DNA of 64,000 bases. It comes from 2-02-FULL-55-14 sp964581115 (GTDB taxonomy: Bacteria > Bacteroidota > Ignavibacteria > UBA10030). Below, in pieces: positions 10,249 through 19,041 of this stretch. The DNA lies in assembly GCA_964581115.1 (NCBI GenBank), contig CAZOMY010000015.1, forward strand, positions 9,864-73,863, in the 5' to 3' direction. The notes under the pieces were generated by a model. The model was not told the origin of the DNA. It did not search any database and worked only from the letters and a program-made list of their open reading frames with translations. The translations under genes were made by a program, and so were the position numbers. Each line of letters begins with the position of its first letter. The stretch's first letter is position 1.

Positions 10249-10959
10249 TCAGCGTCCGTCGACCGGGAAGAGGGGTGCTAGATCGTCGAGGTCCTTCTTC
10301 AACGAGAACCGCAATGCGTCGCCGAACGTGTTGAGCACGATGACGGCGTTCACGTTCGCGTCGAAGGCCGACGCTTTTGAAAGCCGGTTCCACAGTCCTT
10401 TGTTGACGCGTCCGATCTCCCGGTAGAGTTCGTTCAGCTTCTCCAGCGTCCAATCGGGTTGCTCGCCATGCTTCATCTTGAAGAGCTGTCCGATCAGATA
10501 CATCGACACGGTCCGATAGACGCTCTCCAGCGCCGTTGCGAACGGAAGATGGAATCGCACCATCGGTCGAAGGTGGTCGAGGATTGGACATCCACTCGTG
10601 ACCATGACGATCCCCATGATCGACGCCAGACCGTTCTGCACCGAGGTCTCCTGCGCGTACGTCCTCTCCGGAGCTTCGACCACGACCCACGTCTTGTCGT
10701 ACGACGTGGAATACTTGAATTCCTCGACCAGGTGCGCAAGATTGAGCGCGACCGGACATCGCTCTTGCGTCGCGCCCAGCGGACAATTCTCGCATTGCTG
10801 GAATCCCAGCTTGGTCCACTCGGGCGCGGAGGGGAACGGAGGCGTCAACACACGCAGCGTTCGAGAATCCAGCAGAACGGTAAATTCCTTCTCCTTCCCG
10901 TCCTCGAACTGGAATTTGTATCCGAACCGGAGTGTGTTGGAGATATCTGCGGGTTGCAT
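10249..10959 (-). CDS. Conserved hypothetical protein with N-terminal Cys cluster
   Basis: A 236-residue soluble protein, function not recognised. Residues about 20-50 look like a beta-rich segment. Next comes a cysteine cluster CENCPLGATQERCP (about residues 56-69) and later a SGCPILDHLRPMVRFHLP stretch (about 121-138). The four Cys could bind a metal or an Fe-S centre (inference). The C-terminal third is helical and charged. There is no signal peptide. A TCTGACC heptamer array fills the short gap to the nitrilase gene upstream. Confidence 0.75.
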   Translation of the reverse strand: MQPADISNTLRFGYKFQFEDGKEKEFTVLLDSRTLRVLTPPFPSAPEWTKLGFQQCENCPLGATQERCPVALNLAHLVEEFKYSTSYDKTWVVVEAPERTYAQETSVQNGLASIMGIVMVTSGCPILDHLRPMVRFHLPFATALESVYRTVSMYLIGQLFKMKHGEQPDWTLEKLNELYREIGRVNKGLWNRLSKASAFDANVNAVIVLNTFGDALRFSLKKDLDDLAPLFPVDGR

Positions 10960-10980
10960 GGGATCCTGCGAGGTTTCCTG

Positions 10981-11010
10981 ATCTCTGACCTCTGACGTCT
11001 GACCTCTTTG
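10981..11010. repeat. TCTGACC heptamer array
   Basis: About four degenerate 7-nt units (TCTGACC, TCTGACG, TCTGACC, TCTTTGC). They fill most of the 57-bp junction between the nitrilase stop and the next start (10959). Confidence 0.8.
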
Positions 11011-11016
11011 CCTCCT

Positions 11017-11931
11017 CTACCGCCCCCTCCTCTCCCTCACCACTTCCAGCCGGAACACGTCCGGCCGGCTATAGTGTCCGCCGACGTCCAGCGTCAACGA
11101 CTCCTCAATGGCCTGCCGGGTATCGATGTCGGCCGTGATCAAGGCCTCTTTGCCGGCGACGGGAGGAACGATGTACTCGCCGTTCGGGCGGATGATCGCA
11201 CTCCCTCCGTCTATCAGCACCTCCGGCACATTTCGCAGCTCGTCGCGCAATTCGTAGTCCTTCGGGAAATGCTCGCGGTGCAACACCATGGCGGCGGCCA
11301 GTACGAACACCCGTCCCTCGAACGCATAATGACGACTGGCGATCTGGTGGCGCTCTTTCCCATGGGGCCAGGCGGCGATATGAATGACCTCCCCCTCATC
11401 GTGCAAGACCTGCCTGGCCGGCGGCATCCAATGCTCCCAGCAGATCAATCCTCCGATCTTGCCGAACGGCGTATCGATCGCTCGCAGGTCCACGCCATCT
11501 CCGTACGACCACACAAGTCGTTCTCCGAACGTCGGTACCAGCTTGCGTCGATGTCCGACGAGGTCACCTCGGTCGTTGAAGAAGAAGAGTGCGTTATAGA
11601 TCGACTTGCCGGAGCGTTCATTCGCGCCAAGGACTGTCCAGACCCTGGCTCGTCGAACGGCGGAAGCGATCTTCGCAAATTCCGGCGAACCCACCTCCAG
11701 CGAATTCGCATGCAGTCGTGCATGCAAACGTTTGGCATCGGGATGGTCCCACTGACTGAACGTTCCCATGTCGGCCCAGGCCGGATAGACGGGGATCCAT
11801 GTCTCGGGGAACGCGAGCAGTCGCACCTTTTTCTTGCCGGCGTCGGCGATGATGTGACAGGCTTTGTCGACCGACCGCCTCAGGTCCAACACCACCGGCG
11901 TGAACTGAGCAATGCCAACATGAACCTTCAT
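11017..11931 (-). CDS. Nitrilase-superfamily carbon-nitrogen hydrolase
   Basis: A 304-residue cytosolic enzyme. The Glu-Lys-Cys triad is visible: Glu43 (FPETW), Lys130 (HRRKLVPT) and Cys164 (GGLICWEHWMP). The CWEH-x-P context after the nucleophile is that of branch 1 (true nitrilases and cyanide hydratases), which turn R-CN into R-COOH plus NH3. The natural substrate cannot be told. The ATG at 11931 is preferred over an upstream in-frame start because the upstream codons lie in a heptamer repeat. It follows the nitroreductase gene on the same strand after a 67-bp repeat-filled gap. Confidence 0.9.
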   Translation of the reverse strand: MKVHVGIAQFTPVVLDLRRSVDKACHIIADAGKKKVRLLAFPETWIPVYPAWADMGTFSQWDHPDAKRLHARLHANSLEVGSPEFAKIASAVRRARVWTVLGANERSGKSIYNALFFFNDRGDLVGHRRKLVPTFGERLVWSYGDGVDLRAIDTPFGKIGGLICWEHWMPPARQVLHDEGEVIHIAAWPHGKERHQIASRHYAFEGRVFVLAAAMVLHREHFPKDYELRDELRNVPEVLIDGGSAIIRPNGEYIVPPVAGKEALITADIDTRQAIEESLTLDVGGHYSRPDVFRLEVVRERRGR

Positions 11932-11948
11932 AGGATGTCCAAGGGAAT

Positions 11949-11986
11949 TCCGCAATCGACATTTCGCAATCCGCAATCCCCAATGC
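11949..11986. repeat. CGCAATC heptamer array
   Basis: Units CCGCAAT, CGACATT, TCGCAAT, CCGCAAT, CCCCAAT. They fill the nitroreductase-nitrilase junction and end 18 nt before the nitrilase ATG. Confidence 0.8.
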
Positions 11987-11998
11987 CTCTCCTCCGAC

Positions 11999-12658
11999 CT
12001 ATCTCCACTCCAAGTACTCCTCCAACGGCTTCTTCTGGATATCCGGCACCATTGCCCCTTCTGCCGGGTAGCCGACCGGCAACAGGAGGTAAGGCTTCTC
12101 GTTCTCCGGACGGCCGAGGATGCGGCCCAGAAAGTCCATCGGGCTTGGAGTATGCGTCAGCGTGACGAGGCCGGCGATGTGGATCGCGGCGATCAGGAAT
12201 CCGCAGGCGATGCCGACCGATTCTTTGACGTAATAGTTCTTTCGATGCACGCCGTCGACGATGTCGGTGGGCTTGGAGAACACGACGATGAGTGCGGGAG
12301 CGATCTCGAGGAACGGCTTGTGCCAGTCGGTACCGAGCGGTGCCAGGTCCGACTTCCACGCCTCCGACATGCGATGTTCGTAGTTTTCGCGCTCTTCCCG
12401 TTCGGCCGCTTCGCGGATCTGTCGTTTGACAGCCGGATCGGTAACGACGACAAACTGCCATGGCTGCTTGTTGGCGCCGGAAGGGGCCGTTCCCGCAATG
12501 CGAAGGATGAGCTCGATCGCCTCCCGAGCGACAGGACGGTCGGAGAATTCTCGGATCGATCGTCGTCGGAGGAAGGTCTCATGCATCCAATGAAGCTGCT
12601 GCCGCCGTTCGTCGTCGGTAAGACGAAGAGGCGCGTACGGAATGAAACTGACGCTCAT
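11999..12658 (-). CDS. Iodotyrosine-deiodinase-like flavin nitroreductase
   Basis: A 219-residue FMN-dependent nitroreductase-fold enzyme. The FMN phosphate region is RRRSIREFSD (31-40) and APSGANKQPWQFVVV (58-72). The lid segment aligns with mammalian iodotyrosine deiodinase, and the three residues that grip the iodotyrosine zwitterion there (human Glu157, Tyr161, Lys182) have counterparts Glu89, Tyr93 and Lys114. Late motifs (SVGIACGFLIAA, LGRPENEKPYLLLPVGYP) also match that branch. Bacterial members are known to reductively dehalogenate halotyrosines; activity here is inferred. Its ATG overlaps the stop of the upstream small membrane protein gene by ATGA. Confidence 0.92.
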   Translation of the reverse strand: MSVSFIPYAPLRLTDDERRQQLHWMHETFLRRRSIREFSDRPVAREAIELILRIAGTAPSGANKQPWQFVVVTDPAVKRQIREAAEREERENYEHRMSEAWKSDLAPLGTDWHKPFLEIAPALIVVFSKPTDIVDGVHRKNYYVKESVGIACGFLIAAIHIAGLVTLTHTPSPMDFLGRILGRPENEKPYLLLPVGYPAEGAMVPDIQKKPLEEYLEWR

Positions 12659-13014
12659 GCGTGAGAACCAGGAGGCGGAGGCGTCCCGTCAAGCGGAGGG
12701 TTTGATCGACGGCGAGCACGGATAATGAAGGCGCCTGTCATTGCTCCGATCACAAGTCCGAGTGCGACGCCATTGGGAATGTCGTCCAATGTGACGCCGA
12801 CGGCGATCCCGGCGATCAGCCCCACGGCGACCGAACGGGCCATGATCGGCCTGACGGAGAGCCAGTGGAAACCACTCACGGTGAGCAACGCTCCGGCGAC
12901 AAAGACGGCCGAGACGCCCACGACCTCATAGAGATGTCGCGGGTCCTCTGCGATGCAGAGATACCCGAGCGAGCCAAGCAGGAGAAAGGTGATCCCGAAG
13001 AATCGATCGACCAT
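12655..13014 (-). CDS. Small integral membrane protein, unknown
   Basis: A 119-residue protein with about four hydrophobic segments covering residues 5-100 and a basic/proline-rich tail (RARRRSNPPLDGTPPPPG). No family was recognised. The ATG at 13014 has AAGGAGA just upstream; the longer frame has no such site. The stop overlaps the start of the nitroreductase gene (ATGA), so the two are translationally coupled, and it begins the operon leading to the nitrilase. Confidence 0.75.
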   Translation of the reverse strand: MVDRFFGITFLLLGSLGYLCIAEDPRHLYEVVGVSAVFVAGALLTVSGFHWLSVRPIMARSVAVGLIAGIAVGVTLDDIPNGVALGLVIGAMTGAFIIRARRRSNPPLDGTPPPPGSHA

Positions 13015-13231
13015 GTTGGTCTCCTTCCGCGAAGTGGAAGGGTGATGACGGAGATTAGCCGATTTCTCGGCGAACATCAAGCGCTGGAGGCGACTCTGAG
13101 GGACTTTTGGTATATTTACGCCCCCCTTGGTCCGTCTGTAGCGGCTCGTGGGGTAGCTTCATGTACCGGCGCTAGGCCACGGACTCCAAGCCCCATGTTC
13201 GCCGCGCCTCAAGATCCTTGCTCCACGCCCC

Positions 13232-16200
13232 ATGCAGACACTCTCGCACATCGAATCCCGCGTCGCAAGTTCGTCGCCGGTCGACCGCCTCCTGAAAGCA
13301 GATGGCCCACAGGTCGCCATCAGGGGCGTTGCCGGGTCGCTCCTTTCGTTGATCGCCGTGCAACTCTTTCGACATGACGGATCGACGCTGGTGATCGTTG
13401 TGCCCGACGACGACCTGGCGGCGCGAACACGAGACGACTGCGCATTATTGGTCGGCGAAGGTACTGTCCGGCTCTTCGGCCACGCTAGCGGCCATCGGGC
13501 ATCCGCGCTCGACCTGTCGGGCCCGATCGCACGTATCGAATCCCTCCAGACCCTGGCCGATGGTCAGCCGGTGATCGTCGTGACCTCGGCAGCGGCGTTG
13601 GCAATGCCCGTTATTCCCCCTGAGGCCTTTCGCCACAGGCGCGTCGAGGTTGCAGTCGGATCCGAAACGCCGTTCGAAGCCTTGCTGGCGACACTGACCG
13701 ACCTTGGATTCGAGCGAAAAGACTTCGTAGAGGAGGTCGGAGATCTAGCGGTACGCGGAGGCATCCTCGACGTGTATCCTTTCACCGGTGAGAATCCGGT
13801 TCGAATCGAGTTCTGGGGCGATGCCGTCGAATCCATCCGGGAGTTCGACGTTCTGTCGCAACGATCAATCCGCTCGCTCGAGCGCGCATCGCTCATCGCA
13901 TCGCTCGATACCGACAGCGACGTCACCTCATCCGCCGAAAAGCACTCAACGCTGTTGTCCTATCTTCCTTCATCCGCACGGATCGTGGTGCACGAGCCGG
14001 CGCTCTGCGAGAGCGAGTGGGAGGAGGTCAAAAAAGAGGGTGTCGCGGGATTACTGGAGTGGATTGACGTGACCGCTGCCATGGAAAGCTTCGCCCGGGT
14101 TGTCCATTCCTCGATCAACGTCCCCGCTGAGGCGATCGACTTTGCCAGCAAGCCGGCTCCGCCGGTACGCGGTACGGTCCGTCGCCTGCTCGATGTCATC
14201 CAGCGTTTGCCCAAAGGAACGGAGGTCTTCATCGGTGCGGACACACGGACCGAGGTTGAGCGCCTTCAGGAGCTGATCGACGAAGAGCTGACGGGGCCCG
14301 AACCCGCTCCAATGGGAGACATGGGATCGGACGATGAAAACGGGTCCGGACCCGATGCTCTGGACACTGAAGCCCTCGAAGCGCACGACGAGCCGTCGGC
14401 ACCGCGCGGGCCGCGTTTGGAAGGAGTGCTTCAGCCCACGTTCATGACCGGCACGCTGCATGCGGGTTTCCATCTTCCTGTAGCCGGGCTTGTGTTCTTC
14501 ACGGAGCACGAGATCTTCGGCCGCGAGCGCCGCCGCGGTACGCCCCGCCGGACGAGATTCAAAGGTCTGTCTTCCAAAGACGTATCACAGTTACGACGTG
14601 GCGACTTCGTCGTGCATGTCGATTACGGCATCGGTAGATTCGCCGGATTGCAGAAATTGAAGGTCCGCGGCGTCGAGCACGAGGTGATGAAAGTGCTGTA
14701 CGAGGGAGACGAGGCCGTCTATGTGCATCTGGCCTATGTCAACCGGGTCCAGAAGTACTCCTCGGCGGAGGGACATGTTCCAACGCTGTCGAAGCTCGGT
14801 TCGCCGGAGTGGGAGCGGCTGAAGTCGAAGGCGCGGCGGCGCGTCAAGGATATCGCCCGGGACCTCATCAATCTCTACGCCCGGCGCAAGACCGAACAGG
14901 GGTTCACGTTTGCCGGCGATACGCACTGGCAGAAGGAAATGGAAGCATCGTTCCTGTTCGAAGATACGCCGGACCAGGCGAAGGCTACACGCGACGTGAA
15001 GGCCGATATGGAATCTCCCGCGCCGATGGACCGGCTGGTCTGCGGCGATGTGGGCTTCGGCAAAACGGAAGTGGCCGTGCGCGCGGCGTTCAAAGCCGTA
15101 ATGAACGGGAAGCAGGCGGCCGTGCTCGTGCCGACGACCATTCTGGCCGAGCAGCATTACAACACCTTCACCGACCGGATGGCCCGCTACGGCGTCCGTA
15201 TCGCCGTCCTGTCGCGCTTCCGAAGTCCTGCGGACCAGAAGAAGATCATCGCATCCTTGAAGACGGGCGCGCTCGACGTCGTCGTCGGTACTCATCGGTT
15301 GCTGTCGAACGATGTCGCGTTCAAAGACCTGGGATTGCTCATCATTGACGAGGAACACCGGTTCGGCGTGAGCGCCAAGGAGAAGCTGCGTCGAATGCGC
15401 GCGACGGTCGATACGCTGACGCTCACGGCCACGCCGATCCCTCGGACGCTCCAGTTCTCACTCATGGGCGCGCGCGACCTGTCGCTCATCAATACGCCGC
15501 CGCGCAATCGGTTGCCGATCGTCACCGAGATCGTTCCCGAAGAGTTCGGCCTTATCCGGGAAGCGGTTCTGCGCGAGTTGCATCGCGGCGGACAGGTGTT
15601 TGTCATCCACGACCGCATCCACGATATTGATGAATTCGCGGCGCGGCTCAAGGAACGGATCCCCGAGGCGCGATTTGAGACAGCCCACGGTCAGATGAAG
15701 GGGCACGAGCTCGAGAAGGTCATGATGGCCTTCCTTGAGAAGAGGTTCGACGTCCTCGTCTGCACAAAGATCATCGAGAGCGGCATCGACATGCCCAGCG
15801 TCAACACGATCGTCATCCACCGGGCCGACCGCTTCGGCCTGGCGGAGCTCTACCAGCTTCGCGGTCGTGTCGGCCGGTCGAACATCCAGGCGTACGCATA
15901 TCTGATGACCCCCCCGATCGCGATCTTGCCGCGACAGACGCTTCGGCGTCTGCAGGCCATTCAGGAGTTCACGGAGCTTGGAAGCGGCTTCAATCTGGCG
16001 ATGCGCGACCTCGAGATCCGCGGCGCCGGCAACCTCCTGGGCGCAGAGCAAAGCGGGTTCATTCTCGAGATGGGCTTCGAGATGTACATGAAGATCGTGG
16101 AGGAGGCGGTCGGTGAGTTGAAGCGGGAAGAGGGGGTCGCGCCTGCCGCCGGGGTGATGGAAACGGAGACGCCGGGCATGGATCGAATGGGCGCCATCGT

Positions 16201-16717
16201 CGAGATCGATCTCCCGGCGTTGATACCGGACACCTTCGTCGCCTCCGATGCGGAGCGGCTCGACCTGTACCGGCGACTGGCAGCAGTGGGATCGGACGAC
16301 GAAGTGTTCCGGTTGCGCGACGAGTTGCGCGACCGGTTCGGTGAATACCCGGAGGAGGTGGAGAACCTCTTCGAGGTCGCACGGTGTCGTTTGGCGGCAG
16401 CGCGCGCAGGTTTCGTCCGGGTCGAGGTGGAGCAGGACGCGCTGACGTTGACGCTCCCTCCGCAGGAGGCAGCATGGTTCTACGGGGAACAGGATGGATC
16501 GCCGTCGCGCTTTCAGCGGTTGATGGAGATCGTGTCGGCGATACATATTGGGCGGCCGCACTTGCGGCAAACGGGGCCAACGCTGCGGATCGAGCTGAAG
16601 CTCGCGTCGGCTCCGGACGACGAGGCACGTTTCCGTTCCGTCCGCGATTGGCTCACCAAGCTATCCACCGAGCCGACAAGAACGATGGATGATCACGATG
16701 CCGCTGTCCGTGCGTGA
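13232..16717 (+). CDS. mfd: Transcription-repair coupling factor Mfd
   Basis: A 1161-residue protein, normal Mfd length. It removes RNA polymerase stalled at lesions and recruits UvrA. Visible parts in order: a UvrB-like N-terminal region; the polymerase-interacting CarD-like domain (LRRGDFVVHVDYGIGRFAGL, about 454-473); an SF2 translocase with Walker A GDVGFGKTE, DEEH box (IIDEEHRFGV) and motif VI QLRGRVGRS; and the C-terminal TRCF domain. A low-complexity acidic insert (GSDDENGSGPDALDTE) lies near residues 365-390. It stands alone on the plus strand after a divergent gap. Confidence 0.98.
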   Translation: MQTLSHIESRVASSSPVDRLLKADGPQVAIRGVAGSLLSLIAVQLFRHDGSTLVIVVPDDDLAARTRDDCALLVGEGTVRLFGHASGHRASALDLSGPIARIESLQTLADGQPVIVVTSAAALAMPVIPPEAFRHRRVEVAVGSETPFEALLATLTDLGFERKDFVEEVGDLAVRGGILDVYPFTGENPVRIEFWGDAVESIREFDVLSQRSIRSLERASLIASLDTDSDVTSSAEKHSTLLSYLPSSARIVVHEPALCESEWEEVKKEGVAGLLEWIDVTAAMESFARVVHSSINVPAEAIDFASKPAPPVRGTVRRLLDVIQRLPKGTEVFIGADTRTEVERLQELIDEELTGPEPAPMGDMGSDDENGSGPDALDTEALEAHDEPSAPRGPRLEGVLQPTFMTGTLHAGFHLPVAGLVFFTEHEIFGRERRRGTPRRTRFKGLSSKDVSQLRRGDFVVHVDYGIGRFAGLQKLKVRGVEHEVMKVLYEGDEAVYVHLAYVNRVQKYSSAEGHVPTLSKLGSPEWERLKSKARRRVKDIARDLINLYARRKTEQGFTFAGDTHWQKEMEASFLFEDTPDQAKATRDVKADMESPAPMDRLVCGDVGFGKTEVAVRAAFKAVMNGKQAAVLVPTTILAEQHYNTFTDRMARYGVRIAVLSRFRSPADQKKIIASLKTGALDVVVGTHRLLSNDVAFKDLGLLIIDEEHRFGVSAKEKLRRMRATVDTLTLTATPIPRTLQFSLMGARDLSLINTPPRNRLPIVTEIVPEEFGLIREAVLRELHRGGQVFVIHDRIHDIDEFAARLKERIPEARFETAHGQMKGHELEKVMMAFLEKRFDVLVCTKIIESGIDMPSVNTIVIHRADRFGLAELYQLRGRVGRSNIQAYAYLMTPPIAILPRQTLRRLQAIQEFTELGSGFNLAMRDLEIRGAGNLLGAEQSGFILEMGFEMYMKIVEEAVGELKREEGVAPAAGVMETETPGMDRMGAIVEIDLPALIPDTFVASDAERLDLYRRLAAVGSDDEVFRLRDELRDRFGEYPEEVENLFEVARCRLAAARAGFVRVEVEQDALTLTLPPQEAAWFYGEQDGSPSRFQRLMEIVSAIHIGRPHLRQTGPTLRIELKLASAPDDEARFRSVRDWLTKLSTEPTRTMDDHDAAVRA

Positions 16718-16760
16718 CCCGGTCTCGAAATGACGTGAAACTCTCGATGGTGACATTGTG

Positions 16761-18290
16761 ATGATACGAACCGTGGTACTTGGCGCCCTGGTGGTGATGT
16801 CCTCCGTGGAGGGTCTGTCGCAGCCGGGATATGTCGTCGTGGCGACGTCGGATGTCCCCAACCCGATTCCCATCATCGCACCACCGACCATGTTGACACT
16901 GGTTCCGGCGCGAGGAGATATCCGATCGCTCGGCCGGGGCGGCGCGATGACGGCGCTGGGAACATCGTTCAATCCTCTGCAGGCGAACCCGGCGCTCCTG
17001 GGAATGGGGGCTGGTTCGGTGGAGGTCGTCGGCATCGCCGCCGGAGTTTCACCGAGCACCGTTCGGGCCCTGGCCTTCATTTCCGATCATCTCGGCGATT
17101 TCGAGAACGGTGACTTTCTCGTGCAGATCGGGGAGGGGTATGAAGAGTACCGGACGGGGCTGACGGCAACAGCTCGGCAAGGGGGATTGGATAAGATGCG
17201 TCGAGGTCTGGCGTTCCCAAGCGACGTCATTCAGGAGGTGACAGGATCGGCCGGACAGCTGCGGGCACACGGGGCAAGCATCGTTCCATATTTGTCCGCG
17301 GAGTTGGGCGCGTGGGGATTCTCGGTGCACAACACTCTGCAACTGGGCTTCCAGGTATCGCCAGGCACGACGATCGAAGACCTTGCCACGATCCGGCTTC
17401 CGGAGGCTCCGGCCCTTGTCGGAGCGTCGCTGTTGTTGCAGCTTGCGCGCGCTCTCAGCGAGGCATTCGACTTGGCCGGAAATCTGCGTTCAGAGGCCTT
17501 GCCGCGTGCGTTCGCCGTCTCGACGAACGACCTTGTGGCGACGGCAGGGCGCAGCTTCAGCCTGGGGGATCGTTTTCGACTTGGGGCGAGCGTGCGTCTC
17601 GTGAACCGGCGCTTCTCGTCAAAGCTCATCGATCCCGAGAACATGTCGTCGGTATTGAGCGAAGTACAACGAGAGTTCACGGGTTCACGCACCGGCCTGA
17701 CGGGCGACCTGGGAGCGGCATACCGGGCGCCGTTCGGCTCGACCTTCGGTGTATCGTTGCAGAATATCGTGCCAGTGACGACCATCTCGTCCACGGCACA
17801 GCTTGGCTACCGGGCGTCGCAGACCTTCTATCTGAATAGTTCCGGCCAGCCCACGTTCAACCGGAGCGAGGCTCTCGTCGGGTACTACAATAAGCGAACC
17901 GGTACGTTCGTTCCGAACGCGGCCGGCGACACGCTCCTCTATGCCTTGGGGGTCACTTTGGACCTCCAATTGCCGTTCGAGCTCAGGGCGCCGATGGTGG
18001 CCACGATCGGAGCGGCGCATCCGATCTCAGAACACTGGGACATCATGTGCGACGTCGTCGACGTCACGGGCAACCTCGAGGGGGTGACGGGCTTAGGTCA
18101 ACGGGTCAGGCTCGGGTCGGAGTACCGACTCTGGTCTGGCGTGCTTTCCCTGCGGGCCGGGCTGGTGAACGACCATCTGTCCGCGGGCGCAGGACTGGAC
18201 CTCGGATGGATGGGGCTCGACGGGGCCACGGCGGTCGACGGATTTACACAAACGCGGACATGGTACGGCCAGCTTCGCTTTGGCTGGTGA
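16761..18290 (+). CDS. TraF/PorV-like outer-membrane beta-barrel protein
   Basis: About 509 residues with a signal peptide (cleavage near GLSQ, residue 19). The early motif RSLGRGGAMTALGTSFNPLQANPALLG is typical of FadL/PorV-type and 'conjugal transfer TraF-like' barrels of the Bacteroidota. Many amphipathic strands follow, and the protein ends in an aromatic residue (RFGW), the usual signal for outer-membrane assembly. A GTG directly before the ATG (16758) is an alternative start. The substrate or partner is unknown; PorV-like proteins can serve type IX secretion, but this assignment is not specific. It lies 43 nt downstream of mfd. Confidence 0.75.
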   Translation: MIRTVVLGALVVMSSVEGLSQPGYVVVATSDVPNPIPIIAPPTMLTLVPARGDIRSLGRGGAMTALGTSFNPLQANPALLGMGAGSVEVVGIAAGVSPSTVRALAFISDHLGDFENGDFLVQIGEGYEEYRTGLTATARQGGLDKMRRGLAFPSDVIQEVTGSAGQLRAHGASIVPYLSAELGAWGFSVHNTLQLGFQVSPGTTIEDLATIRLPEAPALVGASLLLQLARALSEAFDLAGNLRSEALPRAFAVSTNDLVATAGRSFSLGDRFRLGASVRLVNRRFSSKLIDPENMSSVLSEVQREFTGSRTGLTGDLGAAYRAPFGSTFGVSLQNIVPVTTISSTAQLGYRASQTFYLNSSGQPTFNRSEALVGYYNKRTGTFVPNAAGDTLLYALGVTLDLQLPFELRAPMVATIGAAHPISEHWDIMCDVVDVTGNLEGVTGLGQRVRLGSEYRLWSGVLSLRAGLVNDHLSAGAGLDLGWMGLDGATAVDGFTQTRTWYGQLRFGW

Positions 18291-18295
18291 ACGAC

Positions 18296-18326
18296 TTGAT
18301 ATCGACGGAATATTATATTAAATTTG
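18296..18326 (+). promoter_or_regulatory. Bacteroidota-type promoter for the MarR gene
   Basis: TTG at 18296-18298, a 20-nt spacer, then TAAATTTG at 18319-18326, a perfect TAnnTTTG -7 box. The local sequence is AT-rich against a GC-rich background. The MarR ATG is at 18340, giving a very short leader. Confidence 0.6.
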
Positions 18327-18339
18327 AAGTAATTGACGC

Positions 18340-18804
18340 ATGAAAACGACGAAGCAATACGGCCGGAAGGCGGACGCCGCCCTCACCATGTGGGTGAAGC
18401 TCGCGCGGGCGTACGCCGTGTTCAGCCACCGGACCGAAGAGGACATCCGTTCCTACGGCCTCACGGCGCCGCAATTCGGCGTGCTTGAAACCCTCGGACA
18501 TCTCGGTCCGATGCTGACGGGGGACCTGACCCGCAAACGCCTGGTGAGCGGAGGCAATGTGACAGTCGTTGTGGATAATCTCATCAAGCAGGGTCTCGTC
18601 GAACGAGAGGTGTGCGCCAAGGACCGGCGACAGATCTACGTTCAGCTCACTGCCAAGGGACGGAGGCTTTTTGAGAAGACCTTCCCGAAGCACGCGGCGT
18701 TCGTCACGGCATTGGCCAGTGCGTTGTCGGAGGACGAGCAAGCCGAACTCGGAAGGCTGCTAAAAAAGCTGGGCCTTTCGCTCTCTTCGATGGAAAAACG
18801 CTGA
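18340..18804 (+). CDS. MarR-family transcriptional regulator
   Basis: A 154-residue winged-helix repressor. The recognition helix region is GDLTRKRLVSGGNVTVVVDNL and the wing is EVCAKDRRQIYVQLTAKGRRLF, typical MarR. It stands first in a co-directional cluster with a muconolactone-isomerase-like protein, a ring-cleaving dioxygenase, a carboxylesterase and YceI. That set matches MhqR-type regulons that respond to quinones and catechols in Firmicutes and other bacteria. It is therefore the likely local repressor, possibly sensing quinones. Its operator was not identified. Confidence 0.92.
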   Translation: MKTTKQYGRKADAALTMWVKLARAYAVFSHRTEEDIRSYGLTAPQFGVLETLGHLGPMLTGDLTRKRLVSGGNVTVVVDNLIKQGLVEREVCAKDRRQIYVQLTAKGRRLFEKTFPKHAAFVTALASALSEDEQAELGRLLKKLGLSLSSMEKR

Positions 18805-18888
18805 TTTTCCCCTTTTTTTGGGCTGATGTTTTGAATTTGAAACTTCTCTCCATGCTTTGGTGTTCTGATCGAGTCTCGGGCCACAATC

Positions 18889-19041
18889 CTGATACCTGAT
18901 ACCNNNNNNNNNNNNNNNNNNNNNNNNNNNNNNNNNNNNNNNNNNNNNNNNNNNNNNNNNNNNNNNNNNNNNNNNNNNNNNNNNNNNNNNNNNNNNNNNN
19001 NNNCCTGATACCTGATACCCGACACCCGAAACCCGCTGCCC
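18889..19041. repeat. CCTGATA heptamer array interrupted by a gap
   Basis: CCTGATA units lie on both sides of the 100-N gap, grading into CCCGACA, CCCGAAA and CCCGCTG, and end directly at the ATG at 19042. The true array length is unknown. Confidence 0.8.
18904..19003. other. Assembly gap of 100 N
   Basis: Exactly 100 N placed inside a CCTGATA heptamer array; the real size is unknown. The repeat is the likely cause. Confidence 0.97.

Noticed and set aside
15458..16570. 370-codon open frame on the minus strand
   Set aside because: Antisense to mfd helicase motifs; no own domain.
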